DNA of 5,448 bases from Anaeromyxobacter sp. (lineage in GTDB: Bacteria; Myxococcota; Myxococcia; Myxococcales; Anaeromyxobacteraceae): positions 1 to 5,448 of the forward strand of contig JAHWYA010000172.1 in the NCBI GenBank assembly GCA_020028115.1. The letters run 5' to 3'. Position numbers and translations under genes: made by a program. Under the pieces are notes generated by a model that saw only the letters and a program-made list of their open reading frames with translations, did not search any database and was not told the DNA's origin. Position 1 is the stretch's first letter, and each line of letters begins with the position of its first letter. Of this stretch, positions 1-5,448 are shown one piece after another.

Positions 1-444
1 CGCTACTCGCTCCTCACCATCGCGGCGATGCTCGCCCTCGGCTTCACGACGCGCTACTCGGGGTCCGACTCGACGATGGGGCTCGCCTTCGCCTCGACGG
101 GCTTCCTCTTCCCCTTCTTCTCGCCGCTGCTCGGCTGGCTCGGGGTCGCGCTCACCGGCTCGGACACCTCGTCCAACGTGCTGTTCGGGAACCTGCAGGT
201 CGTGTCCGCACAGCAGATCGGGATGAGCCCCATCCTCGCCGCCGCCTCGAACAGCTCGGGCGGCGTCATGGGGAAGATGATCGACGCGCAGTCCATCGTC
301 GTCGCCTCGGTCGCGACCGGCCAGGACGGGCAGGAGGGCACCATCCTCCGCTACGTCTTCTGGCACTCGCTCGCCCTCGCGTGCCTCGTCGGCCTGGTGG
401 TCCTGGCGCAGGCGTACTGGTTCACCTGGATGATCCCCGGCTAA
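1..444 (+). CDS. lctP: L-lactate permease (LctP/LldP family), C-terminal part, 5' end outside window
   Basis: This is the last 147 residues of an inner-membrane lactate transporter of the LctP family (Pfam Lactate_perm). Known members run to about 550 residues and import L-lactate, D-lactate and glycolate with protons. The reading frame is open from base 1 and ends at TAA 442-444. The fragment shows hydrophobic segments at about residues 1-17, 25-51 and 117-143. It also has the conserved loop GSDTSSN (residues 53-59), the [13 protein letters not shown] stretch (82-94) that matches my memory of E. coli LldP, and the typical end [10 protein letters not shown]. An internal ATG at 28 is not the true start, because the family sequence continues upstream of it. 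The stop lies 22 bp before the lactate-oxidation fusion gene, so the two very likely share a transcript. The family call is firm; substrate preference cannot be read from this fragment. Confidence 0.94.
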   Translation, partial: RYSLLTIAAMLALGFTTRYSGSDSTMGLAFASTGFLFPFFSPLLGWLGVALTGSDTSSNVLFGNLQVVSAQQIGMSPILAAASNSSGGVMGKMIDAQSIVVASVATGQDGQEGTILRYVFWHSLALACLVGLVVLAQAYWFTWMIPG

Positions 445-456
445 CCCCGAGCGCGC

Positions 457-460
457 GAGG
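457..460 (+). promoter_or_regulatory. Ribosome binding site of the Lut fusion gene
   Basis: GAGG lies 6 bases before the ATG at 467, inside the 22-bp gap after the permease stop. It supports this start. I see no promoter in the gap, which fits translation from a shared permease-lut mRNA. Confidence 0.6.
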
Positions 461-466
461 CGGACC

Positions 467-3016
467 ATGCTCGACCTGTTCCGGACGAGGGCGGAGGCGG
501 TGAGCGCCGAGCTCCTCCGGGTGCCCTCCCCGGCGGCGGCGGTCGAGGCGGTGGTGTCCGTCCTCGCGCGCGAGGACGTCGTGGACGCGCCGGGCGGGCG
601 CGCAGTGTGGTGCGAGGGCCCGATCCTCCAGGGAGCCCTCGACCCCGGCGCGCTCGTCCGGCGCTTCCCCGGCCTGTCGTTCGACGTCACCCGGGCGCGC
701 GCCGCCGACGCCCGCGTCGGCGTCTCGGAGTTCGACTGGGCGCTCGCGGAGACGGGCACCCTCGCCCAGGACGCGACCGATCCGCGCCTGCGGCTCGTCT
801 CCACCCTGCCGGAGACGCACGTCGCGCTCTTCCGGCTGACGGCGCTCCTGCCCGACCTCGAGTGCCTGCTCACGCGCGTCGACCCGCGGCGCGCGCGGTA
901 CCTCGCCTGCGTCACCGGGCCGAGCCGGACCGCCGACATCGAGCGGGTCCTCACCATCGGCGTGCACGGCCCGCGGAAGCTCGTCGTCGTCGCGGTGAAG
1001 GGGCGCGCCGCCGCCCGGCTCGAGGAGCTCGCCGAGCGCTTCGAGGCGGAGGCGACGAAGGCGGGCGCGCGCGTGTTCCGGACCTCCGACCCCGAGGAGG
1101 CGCGGCGCTACGTGCTCCGGCTCTGCCGGGAGCGCGGCGTGCGCCGGATCGCGAAGTCGAAGTCGATGGCGACCGATGAGCTCCACCTCAACGCGTACCT
1201 CGAGCGGGAGGGGATCGCGGTCGCCGAGACCGACCTCGGCGAGTGGATCGTCCAGCTCGCGAAGCAGCGGCCGTCGCACATGGTCATGCCCGCGATCCAC
1301 ATGTCGAAGGAGCAGGTCGCGGAGCTCTTCTCGAAGGAGGTGAAGGAGACCCTCCCGCCCGACATCTCCGGGCTCGTCGCGGTCGCCCGGCGCGAGCTGC
1401 GGGAGAAGTTCCTCGGCGCGGAGCTCGGCATCACCGGCGCGAACGTGGCGGTCGCCGAGACCGGCACGCTCGTCGTCGTCACGAACGAGGGGAACGCCCG
1501 GCTCGTCTCGACGCTCCCGCCGGTCCACGTCGCGGTCGTCGGGATCGAGAAGCTCGTCGAGCGCTTCTCCGACGTCGAGCCCATCCTCCGCGCGCTGCCG
1601 CGGAGCGCGACGGGCCAGCTCCTCACGAGCTACGTGTCGATGTTCACCGGCCCGGCGCCCGGCCCGGACGGCGCGCCGAAGGAGCTGCACGTCGTCCTGC
1701 TCGACCACCGGCGCACCGCGATGGCGAAGGACCCCTCCTTCTCCCAGGCGCTCCGCTGCATCCGCTGCGCGTCCTGCGTGAACGTGTGCCCGGTCTACCG
1801 GCTCCTCGGCGGCCACGTGTTCGGCGGCGTCTACACCGGCGGGATCGGCGCCATCCTGGCCGCCTGGTTCGACGCGCTCGAGGCGTCGGACGGGATCCAG
1901 TCGCTCTGCATCCAGTGCGGCGCGTGCACCGAGGTCTGCCCGACCCGCATCGACATCCCGGGGCTCATCGTCGAGCTGCGCGCGAAGCTCGCCCGCGAGC
2001 GGGGCCAGCCCTTCCTCCAGAAGACGGCCTTCCGGATCGTGAACGACCGGCGGCTCTTCCACGGGATGCTCCGCGCCGCCGCGAAGGCGCAGCGGCCGTT
2101 CGCGAAGGCGGGCATGATCCGCCACCTCCCGCTCTTCCTCTCCGGGATGACCCGGGACCGGTCCCTCCCGGCGATCGCCGACGAGCCGCTGCGCGACCGC
2201 TTCCCGCGCCTCCCGCAGCCGGCGGAGGCGGTGGACGTCGCCGCCTTCTACGCCGGGTGCCTCATCGACTTCGCCTACCCCGGCGTCGGGGAGGCGGTGG
2301 TGCGGACGCTCGGCGCCGCCGGCGTCCGGGTGGTCTTCCCGGAGGGCCAGACCTGCTGCGGCGCGCCCGCGCGCTACTCGGGGGCGCAGGAGGTCGCGGC
2401 GAAGAACGCGATGGACAACGTCGAGGCGCTCGAGGGCGCCGGGGCGCGCTGGATCGTCTCAGCGTGCCCGACCTGCACGGTGGCCCTGAAGCACGAGCTC
2501 GCGACGACCCTCCGGTCGCAGGGCCACCCGGACTGGGCCGCGCGCGCGGAGGCGCTCGGTCCCAAGATTCGCGACTTCTCGTCGCTCGTCGACGAGCTCG
2601 TCGCCGACGGACGGCTCGCGCTCGCGCCGGGCGCCGCCCCTCCGGGCGAGGCGGTCACGTTCCACGACTCGTGCCACCAGAAGCGGAAGCTCGGCACGCA
2701 CGAGGCGCCGCGCCGGCTGCTCCGCGGCGCCGGCCACGCGCTCGTCGAGCTCCCGGAGAGCGACGCCTGCTGCGGGATGGGCGGGAGCTACTCGCTCAGG
2801 TTCCCCGAGATCAGCCGGCCCATCCTCGCGCGGAAGCTCGAGAACGTCCGGAAGACCGGCGCCGCGACCGTCGCGACCGACTGCCCCGGCTGCGCGATGC
2901 AGATCGGCGGCGGGCTCGACCGCGCCGGCGACGGCGTCCGCGCCCGCCACGTCGCCGAGCTCATCGCGGACCGGGTGGTCCCCGGTCCGCGAGCCAGGCC
3001 GCGGGAGCGACCCTAG
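467..3016 (+). CDS. LutC-LutB-LutA fusion: iron-sulfur L-lactate oxidation protein
   Basis: This 849-residue chain joins the equivalents of the three subunits of LutABC/LldEFG, the NAD-independent, cytoplasmic iron-sulfur system that oxidises L-lactate to pyruvate. Residues about 40-178 are LutC-like: a LUD domain with AETGTL (94-99) and the signature VTGPSRTADIE (149-159) ... GVHGP (165-169). Residues about 185-585 are LutB-like: KSKSM (230-234), ITGANVAVAETGTL (322-335) and TNEGNARLVSTLP (339-351), then two ferredoxin motifs, Cys431/434/437/441 and Cys481/484/487/491. Residues about 588-838 are LutA-like, with two cysteine-rich CCG domains: Cys598, Cys630-Cys631-Gly, Cys667/670 and Cys736, Cys768-Cys769-Gly, Cys806/809. 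The sum is slightly short of three separate subunits; mainly the LutB N-terminal segment seems trimmed. The frame is continuous with no sign of a frameshift. The permease lies just upstream. L-lactate as substrate is inferred from family and context. Confidence 0.93.
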   Translation: MLDLFRTRAEAVSAELLRVPSPAAAVEAVVSVLAREDVVDAPGGRAVWCEGPILQGALDPGALVRRFPGLSFDVTRARAADARVGVSEFDWALAETGTLAQDATDPRLRLVSTLPETHVALFRLTALLPDLECLLTRVDPRRARYLACVTGPSRTADIERVLTIGVHGPRKLVVVAVKGRAAARLEELAERFEAEATKAGARVFRTSDPEEARRYVLRLCRERGVRRIAKSKSMATDELHLNAYLEREGIAVAETDLGEWIVQLAKQRPSHMVMPAIHMSKEQVAELFSKEVKETLPPDISGLVAVARRELREKFLGAELGITGANVAVAETGTLVVVTNEGNARLVSTLPPVHVAVVGIEKLVERFSDVEPILRALPRSATGQLLTSYVSMFTGPAPGPDGAPKELHVVLLDHRRTAMAKDPSFSQALRCIRCASCVNVCPVYRLLGGHVFGGVYTGGIGAILAAWFDALEASDGIQSLCIQCGACTEVCPTRIDIPGLIVELRAKLARERGQPFLQKTAFRIVNDRRLFHGMLRAAAKAQRPFAKAGMIRHLPLFLSGMTRDRSLPAIADEPLRDRFPRLPQPAEAVDVAAFYAGCLIDFAYPGVGEAVVRTLGAAGVRVVFPEGQTCCGAPARYSGAQEVAAKNAMDNVEALEGAGARWIVSACPTCTVALKHELATTLRSQGHPDWAARAEALGPKIRDFSSLVDELVADGRLALAPGAAPPGEAVTFHDSCHQKRKLGTHEAPRRLLRGAGHALVELPESDACCGMGGSYSLRFPEISRPILARKLENVRKTGAATVATDCPGCAMQIGGGLDRAGDGVRARHVAELIADRVVPGPRARPRERP
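2964..2992. terminator. Strong stem-loop inside the 3' end of the Lut fusion gene, candidate bidirectional terminator
   Basis: Bases 2964-2975 and 2981-2992 form a perfect 12-bp, very GC-rich stem with the 5-base loop TGGTC. It covers codons 833-842 of the fusion, in the tail after the last CCG domain, and ends 21 bases before the stop codon. For the convergent lipoprotein gene it begins 28 bases past the stop. No T-tract follows on either strand, so a classic intrinsic terminator is not shown. It is the only strong hairpin I found near this tail-to-tail junction, which has just 4 bp between stops. It could also act as an mRNA 3'-end stabiliser. Confidence 0.5.
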
Positions 3017-3020
3017 ACCT

Positions 3021-3695
3021 CTAGTCGGCGCGCGCGGCGAGGACGTCCACCGTCACCTCGAACTCCTCGTAGGAGGTGTCGAGGTCGGGGCCGAAGGTCC
3101 AGACCATGAACGAGCAGCGGCCGTCCTGCCGGAACGTGATCCAGCCGCGGGTCTTGGCGCGATCGACGAACTCGAGGTCCATGCCGCACGTCGCGGAGGC
3201 CCAGTCGACCCAGCCAGGCGTCTCGTCCGGCATGAGGACTCGCACCACGGAGAAGGGCACGCGCTCGCCGACCCGGGGATCCTGACGCGCCAGCGACAGC
3301 GACTTGATCAACGCGGCGCCACGGTGGAGCCGGGCAAACACGGCGGAGCGCACCGCGGCCTTCGCGTCGACCACCGTCGAGTCCTCGGCGATGACCTCCG
3401 GGGCGCCGTCGCCGTCCTCGTCCGCGTAGGCGCGAATGGTGAGGTGCTGCTCGCCCGCGGGTACGGAGATCGTGCCGACGTAGTGCCCGTCGTCGTCGGG
3501 TCCGAGCTCGACGACGGCGTCGCCGGCCTGGGCCCGCAGGGCCGCGGCGCCCGCGACGCCGGCGGCGTGGATGCGGAGCTCCGCCGGGCCCGACGGGGGC
3601 GGCGCGACCTCGTAGGGCGCCGGATCGCACGCGGCGAGCGCGGCCGCGACGACTGCGAGGAGCGTCTTCTTCGTCAGGATCAGGCTGGCGTTCAT
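3021..3695 (-). CDS. Predicted lipoprotein of unknown function
   Basis: I do not recognise this 224-residue protein. The ATG at 3695 is chosen because GGAGGA sits 5 bases upstream and the first 22 residues form a lipoprotein signal peptide: Lys9-Lys10, the hydrophobic run TLLAVVAAAL, and lipobox Leu20-Ala-Ala-Cys23. The frame is open further upstream to 3914, but that extension is basic and would bury the signal. Cys23 would be lipidated. Asp at position +2 is an inner-membrane retention signal in E. coli; whether that holds here is unknown. After a Pro-rich linker (Pro25-Pro37) the mature part looks beta-rich. It has an acidic DEDGDG motif (92-97) resembling calcium-binding loops, and two further cysteines (170, 194) that could form a disulfide. 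It converges on the lactate operon with a 4-bp gap. Lipoprotein status is fairly sure; function is not assignable. Confidence 0.77.
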   Translation of the reverse strand: MNASLILTKKTLLAVVAAALAACDPAPYEVAPPPSGPAELRIHAAGVAGAAALRAQAGDAVVELGPDDDGHYVGTISVPAGEQHLTIRAYADEDGDGAPEVIAEDSTVVDAKAAVRSAVFARLHRGAALIKSLSLARQDPRVGERVPFSVVRVLMPDETPGWVDWASATCGMDLEFVDRAKTRGWITFRQDGRCSFMVWTFGPDLDTSYEEFEVTVDVLAARAD

Positions 3696-3700
3696 CGTCG

Positions 3701-3706
3701 TCCTCC
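3701..3706 (-). promoter_or_regulatory. Ribosome binding site that fixes the lipoprotein start
   Basis: On the minus strand GGAGGA precedes the ATG at 3695-3693 by 5 bases, a near-perfect Shine-Dalgarno. It decides for the 224-residue form over the longer open frame starting at 3914. Confidence 0.8.
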
Positions 3707-3951
3707 GGGCTGCGTTGAGCTCCCGACGTCGGCCGGCGTTCCCCCCGGGCGTGCGTCTCGTCATGGGGACTACGCAACCCGTACGCCACGTGAAGGGCCC
3801 GTGAGATCCCGCGGTTGAGCGGTGGCGGCCGGGTCGGAACGCCATGAGCCCGAAGCGCGCAGCCGCGCGGAAGACACCGGACTTTCGGGGGGAGCCGCGA
3901 GACGAAGTGCGCACGCCGCTTCCCGGATCCGGCGCGGCCTACCCCGTCGGC

Positions 3952-3979
3952 GTCACACCCGTCGCTCGCAAGGTGTGAC
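3952..3979. repeat. Inverted repeat GTCACACC-N12-GGTGTGAC
   Basis: Two perfect 8-base arms (3952-3959 and 3972-3979) flank a 12-base spacer. Spacing and symmetry would suit a dimeric regulator's operator or a modest hairpin. It lies about 257 bases upstream of the lipoprotein start and about 54 bases beyond the barrel gene's main terminator, so its link to either gene is unclear. A related sequence, GGCGTCACCCC, recurs at 4000-4010. Confidence 0.35.
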
Positions 3980-4032
3980 CTCACCCGAGGGTTTCGACCG
4001 GCGTCACCCCGCTGCGGTACGCGCTCGAAAGA

Positions 4033-4071
4033 CGAAGGCCCCGCCGCCCGCGGAGGGCGACGGGGCCTTCG
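4033..4071 (-). terminator. Intrinsic terminator of the outer-membrane protein gene
   Basis: Bases 4033-4043 and 4061-4071 form a perfect 11-bp stem. After one C-A mismatch it continues with five more pairs (4045-4049 with 4055-4059) around the 5-base loop GCGGA. On the minus strand the stem is followed by TCTTTC, a short T-rich run, so it fits the gene whose stop is at 4111. On the plus strand the flank is not T-rich. Confidence 0.75.
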
Positions 4072-4085
4072 GTTCCTGCGTGCTC

Positions 4086-4103
4086 CGCGCGGCGGGCCGC
4101 GCG
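4086..4103 (-). terminator. Secondary hairpin just after the outer-membrane protein stop codon
   Basis: A 7-bp GC-only stem (4086-4092 with 4097-4103) has a 4-base loop, CGGG, and begins 7 bases past the stop codon. It has no T-tract. It may protect the mRNA 3' end or assist the stronger terminator that follows, but stems of this size also arise often by chance in such GC-rich DNA. Confidence 0.3.
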
Positions 4104-4110
4104 AGGCGGC

Positions 4111-4761
4111 TCAGTCGCGGCGACCGCCGCCGAACGTGCCGCCGATCTCGAACGCGACGAAGTTCTTCGCGAGCTTCGTCTTCACGGGCAGCGCGCCGAC
4201 CGCCTGGGTGACCATGACCAGGTCGCCGCCGAAGATGGCGTGGTAGGTCGCGGCGAGGCGGAAGCCGCCGAGGTTCAGGCCGACCTGCGGGGCCGCGCCG
4301 AACCCCTTGAACGCCGCAGCCGACTGGACGACCGAGGCCGTCCCCGAGCCGGCCTCGACGGACTGCGACGCCGCGCCGATGCGGTAGAAGCCGAGGCCCA
4401 GGCCGACGAACGGACGGGCCCACGAGGTGGTGAGGTAGTAGTCGCCCTTCGCGGAGACGGCGGTGACGGCGCGCGCGCCCTGGGACACCCTCGCCTGCGA
4501 CGTGGTGCTCCCGACCTTCACCTCCTGGGTGACGAAGCCGGAGCCCTCGAGGCGGAGGCCGACCGCGAGGTGGTCGGTCACGTTGAACTTCGGCTCGAGC
4601 GCGACGCCGAAGCCGTACGCGTTGGCGTCCGCGGCCGCGTAGGCGCCGAAGACGGTGAGGTCCACGCGGATGGGCGAGTAGTTCTGCGCCTGGGCGCGGG
4701 CGGCGGGGGCGGCGGCGAGGAGCGCGAGGACGGCGAGGGACTTCAGGAACGTCGTGGGCAT
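4111..4761 (-). CDS. Small outer-membrane beta-barrel protein
   Basis: This 216-residue exported protein has a Sec signal peptide: Lys7, the hydrophobic core SLAVLALLAAAPA (8-20), and a likely cut after Ala-Arg-Ala23 or Ala25. The rest alternates short amphipathic, Gly- and aromatic-rich strands typical of 8-stranded outer-membrane barrels, such as IRVDLTVFGAY (31-41), YGFGVALEPKFNV (49-61), HLAVGLRLEGSGF (64-76), ARPFVGLGLGFYRIG (115-129), VGLNLGGFRLAATYHAIFG (160-178) and the closing strand FVAFEIGGTF (201-210), followed by a short GGGRRD tail. The mature length of about 192 residues suits this fold. The ATG at 4761 is chosen because GGAG lies 6 bases upstream and the signal peptide begins there; an in-frame ATG at 4845 would add 28 residues ahead of the signal. 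A terminator follows. No ligand or specific family can be named. Confidence 0.82.
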   Translation of the reverse strand: MPTTFLKSLAVLALLAAAPAARAQAQNYSPIRVDLTVFGAYAAADANAYGFGVALEPKFNVTDHLAVGLRLEGSGFVTQEVKVGSTTSQARVSQGARAVTAVSAKGDYYLTTSWARPFVGLGLGFYRIGAASQSVEAGSGTASVVQSAAAFKGFGAAPQVGLNLGGFRLAATYHAIFGGDLVMVTQAVGALPVKTKLAKNFVAFEIGGTFGGGRRD

Positions 4762-4767
4762 GCGTTT

Positions 4768-4771
4768 CTCC
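4768..4771 (-). promoter_or_regulatory. Ribosome binding site of the outer-membrane protein gene
   Basis: On the minus strand TGGAGA, with core GGAG at 4771-4768, lies 6 bases before the ATG at 4761-4759. It supports the start that places the signal peptide at the N-terminus. Confidence 0.7.
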
Positions 4772-4800
4772 AGAGAGATGTGAGTGAGCAGGCGACCGAG

Positions 4801-4817
4801 CGTACGACCCCCGTACG
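4801..4817. promoter_or_regulatory. Paired CGTACG palindromes upstream of the outer-membrane protein gene, possible operator
   Basis: Two copies of the self-complementary hexamer CGTACG (4801-4806 and 4812-4817) are separated by 5 bases, giving both a direct and an inverted repeat 40-56 bases before the start codon. A weak sigma70-like pair on the minus strand, TTGCCT and TACGCT with an 18-base spacer, would put the repeats in the promoter core. The match is poor, so both the promoter and operator roles are tentative. Confidence 0.3.
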
Positions 4818-4909
4818 GGACGAGGCAAGGCCTACACGCGAGCATTTCGCCGCACGTCGGCCGCTATGTAGGGGTTTCGCTAGATGACCCGCGCTCGCGG
4901 CGGCGCTCG

Positions 4910-5448
4910 TCACCTCCGCGGCGCGACGTGGACCTCGACGCGCGCGCCGCTGCGTCGGTCCTCCAGGACGAACGCGCCGCCGGCCGCGTCGTCCCGCAGC
5001 TCGATCGCCGCGGGCGCGGCGGCCGAGGTGTCTCCGCACCACACGGTGAGCGGCTGGTCCGCCTCGACCACGACCCGCGTCGCGGCCTCCGACGCGGCGC
5101 TGACGCGGATGCGCGCGACGAGCCGCACCGGGCCCTCGCGGTCGCCGACGACGAGCGCGTCCGTCTCCCCGGGGCGGTACGCGAAGGGCTGGGCGACCGG
5201 CCTCGACCGGACCCGGAGCGGCACCGGCGGCACCGTCCGGATCTCGAACGTCGGCGCGTTGCGCGGCTTGATCGGCTGCTCGTACGGCGGCGGCGCGGCC
5301 TCGGCGACGCCGCGGTCGTGCAGGTACGGCGGGGGGGCCGCCTCGGCGACGCCGACGTCGTGCCGGAACGGCGGCTCGCGCGGCTCGAGCGGTGACTGCG
5401 CGGCGGGCGCAGGCCCGACCACGCACGCGCCGCCGGGAGCGCCCGGCG
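4910..5448 (-). CDS. Unknown exported or lipid-anchored protein with tandem PPPY repeats, N-terminus outside window
   Basis: The frame ends at TGA (4912-4910) and is open to the right edge, so the start is probably beyond the window. A GTG at 5422 is possible, but I see no supporting ribosome site. Just upstream of that GTG the frame reads GAPGGAC followed by VVGPAPAAQ. The Cys (codon 5423-5425) followed by a Pro/Ala linker resembles a lipoprotein cleavage site, though Gly rather than Leu at -3 makes the lipobox weak. Next come two tandem 14-residue repeats, (R/L)HD(V/R)GVAEAAPPPY, a Pro-rich hinge, and a C-terminal domain of about 110 residues rich in Val, Arg and Ala that looks beta-stranded (PVRLVARIRVSA, ATRVVVEADQPLTVWCGD). 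I recognise no family. Its neighbours on this strand are also exported, which fits a cell-envelope location. The 148-bp gap to the barrel gene makes co-transcription uncertain. Confidence 0.7.
   Translation of the reverse strand, partial: PGAPGGACVVGPAPAAQSPLEPREPPFRHDVGVAEAAPPPYLHDRGVAEAAPPPYEQPIKPRNAPTFEIRTVPPVPLRVRSRPVAQPFAYRPGETDALVVGDREGPVRLVARIRVSAASEAATRVVVEADQPLTVWCGDTSAAAPAAIELRDDAAGGAFVLEDRRSGARVEVHVAPRR
5282..5365 (-). repeat. Two tandem 42-bp in-frame repeats
   Basis: Units 5282-5323 and 5324-5365 are adjacent, codon-aligned and identical at 36 of 42 bases. Each encodes 14 residues ending in GVAEAAPPPY. Three differences are silent third-position changes; the other three alter the first and fourth residues (Leu/Arg and Arg/Val). 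This points to an older duplication that has kept its peptide core. Confidence 0.9.

Larger units (their letters stand above)
3696..4110. other. Gene-free stretch between the lipoprotein and outer-membrane protein genes
   Basis: No coding region is convincing here: the open frames on both strands give Arg/Pro/Gly-rich translations with no recognisable start or domain. The left end holds the lipoprotein leader and, presumably, its promoter, although I cannot point to clear -35/-10 boxes. The leader contains the 10-bp palindrome CCGACGTCGG at 3723-3732. In the middle is an 8-bp inverted repeat (3952-3979). The right end holds two hairpins downstream of the outer-membrane protein gene (4033-4071 and 4086-4103). 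About 3735-3950 shows nothing I can interpret. Confidence 0.6.

Noticed and set aside
422..2125. 567-codon open frame on the minus strand opposite the Lut fusion
   Set aside because: The translation is dominated by Arg, Asp, Glu, Leu and Pro with no domain, and lies antisense to a gene with many confirmed motifs. High GC removes stop codons in the opposite frame.
1243..3024. 593-codon plus-strand open frame overlapping the Lut fusion in another frame
   Set aside because: The translation is Arg/Ala/Pro-rich low-complexity sequence with no recognisable domain, typical of an out-of-frame reading of GC-rich coding DNA.
3324..3818. 164-codon plus-strand open frame opposite the lipoprotein gene
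   Set aside because: It is antisense to a gene with a clear signal peptide and ribosome site, and its product has no recognisable feature.
3696..3914. N-terminal extension of the lipoprotein frame to an upstream start
   Set aside because: It would bury the lipoprotein signal peptide behind 73 basic residues, and the strong GGAGGA lies before the inner ATG.
3822..4211. 129-codon plus-strand open frame in the intergenic stretch
   Set aside because: It runs through the terminator hairpin and into the antisense of the outer-membrane protein gene, and its translation is Arg/Ala-rich without a domain.
4762..4845. 28-residue N-terminal extension of the outer-membrane protein
   Set aside because: The inner ATG has its own GGAG site and begins a standard signal peptide; the extension contains the likely promoter region.
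5282..5365. CRISPR-like array
   Set aside because: There are only two directly adjacent units with no spacers, and they are in frame within a protein-coding region.
4743..5426. 227-codon minus-strand open frame overlapping both right-hand genes
   Set aside because: The translation is mostly Arg, Ala, Gly and Pro, and it conflicts with the frame that carries the conserved peptide repeat and with the promoter region of the barrel gene.

Overview
The window is very GC-rich, with third codon positions almost all G or C. This, together with the lactate genes and the small secreted orphan proteins, suggests a soil or sediment member of the Myxococcota (Anaeromyxobacter-like). That placement is inference from composition and gene style, not a marker-gene result. 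There are no RNA genes, insertion sequences or CRISPR arrays that I can see.

Left part, + strand (1-3016): a lactate uptake and oxidation operon. The last 147 residues of an L-lactate permease (LctP/LldP family) enter from the left edge. Twenty-two bases later comes an 849-residue iron-sulfur protein. It carries, in one chain, the equivalents of all three subunits of the LutABC (LldEFG) lactate oxidation complex, in the order LutC-LutB-LutA. The permease would bring lactate in and the fusion would oxidise it to pyruvate, passing electrons on through its clusters. This fusion is the most notable item in the window.

Right part, - strand (3021-5448): three genes for exported proteins, all reading leftwards. 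From right to left these are a protein with a tandem PPPY-containing repeat that is cut by the window edge, a small outer-membrane beta-barrel protein with a clear signal peptide, and a predicted lipoprotein of unknown function. The barrel gene is followed by a strong stem-loop terminator. The lipoprotein gene meets the lactate operon tail to tail with only 4 bp between the stop codons. The only strong hairpin near that junction lies inside the last codons of the Lut fusion.

The gene-free stretch 3696-4110 (415 bp) holds the lipoprotein gene's ribosome binding site and presumed promoter region, a 10-bp palindrome, an 8-bp inverted repeat, and the terminator hairpins of the barrel gene. I see no gene in it. 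I find no convincing sign of a wholly new system. The best leads are the triple Lut fusion, the coding-embedded hairpin at the convergent junction, and the repeat protein at the right edge.
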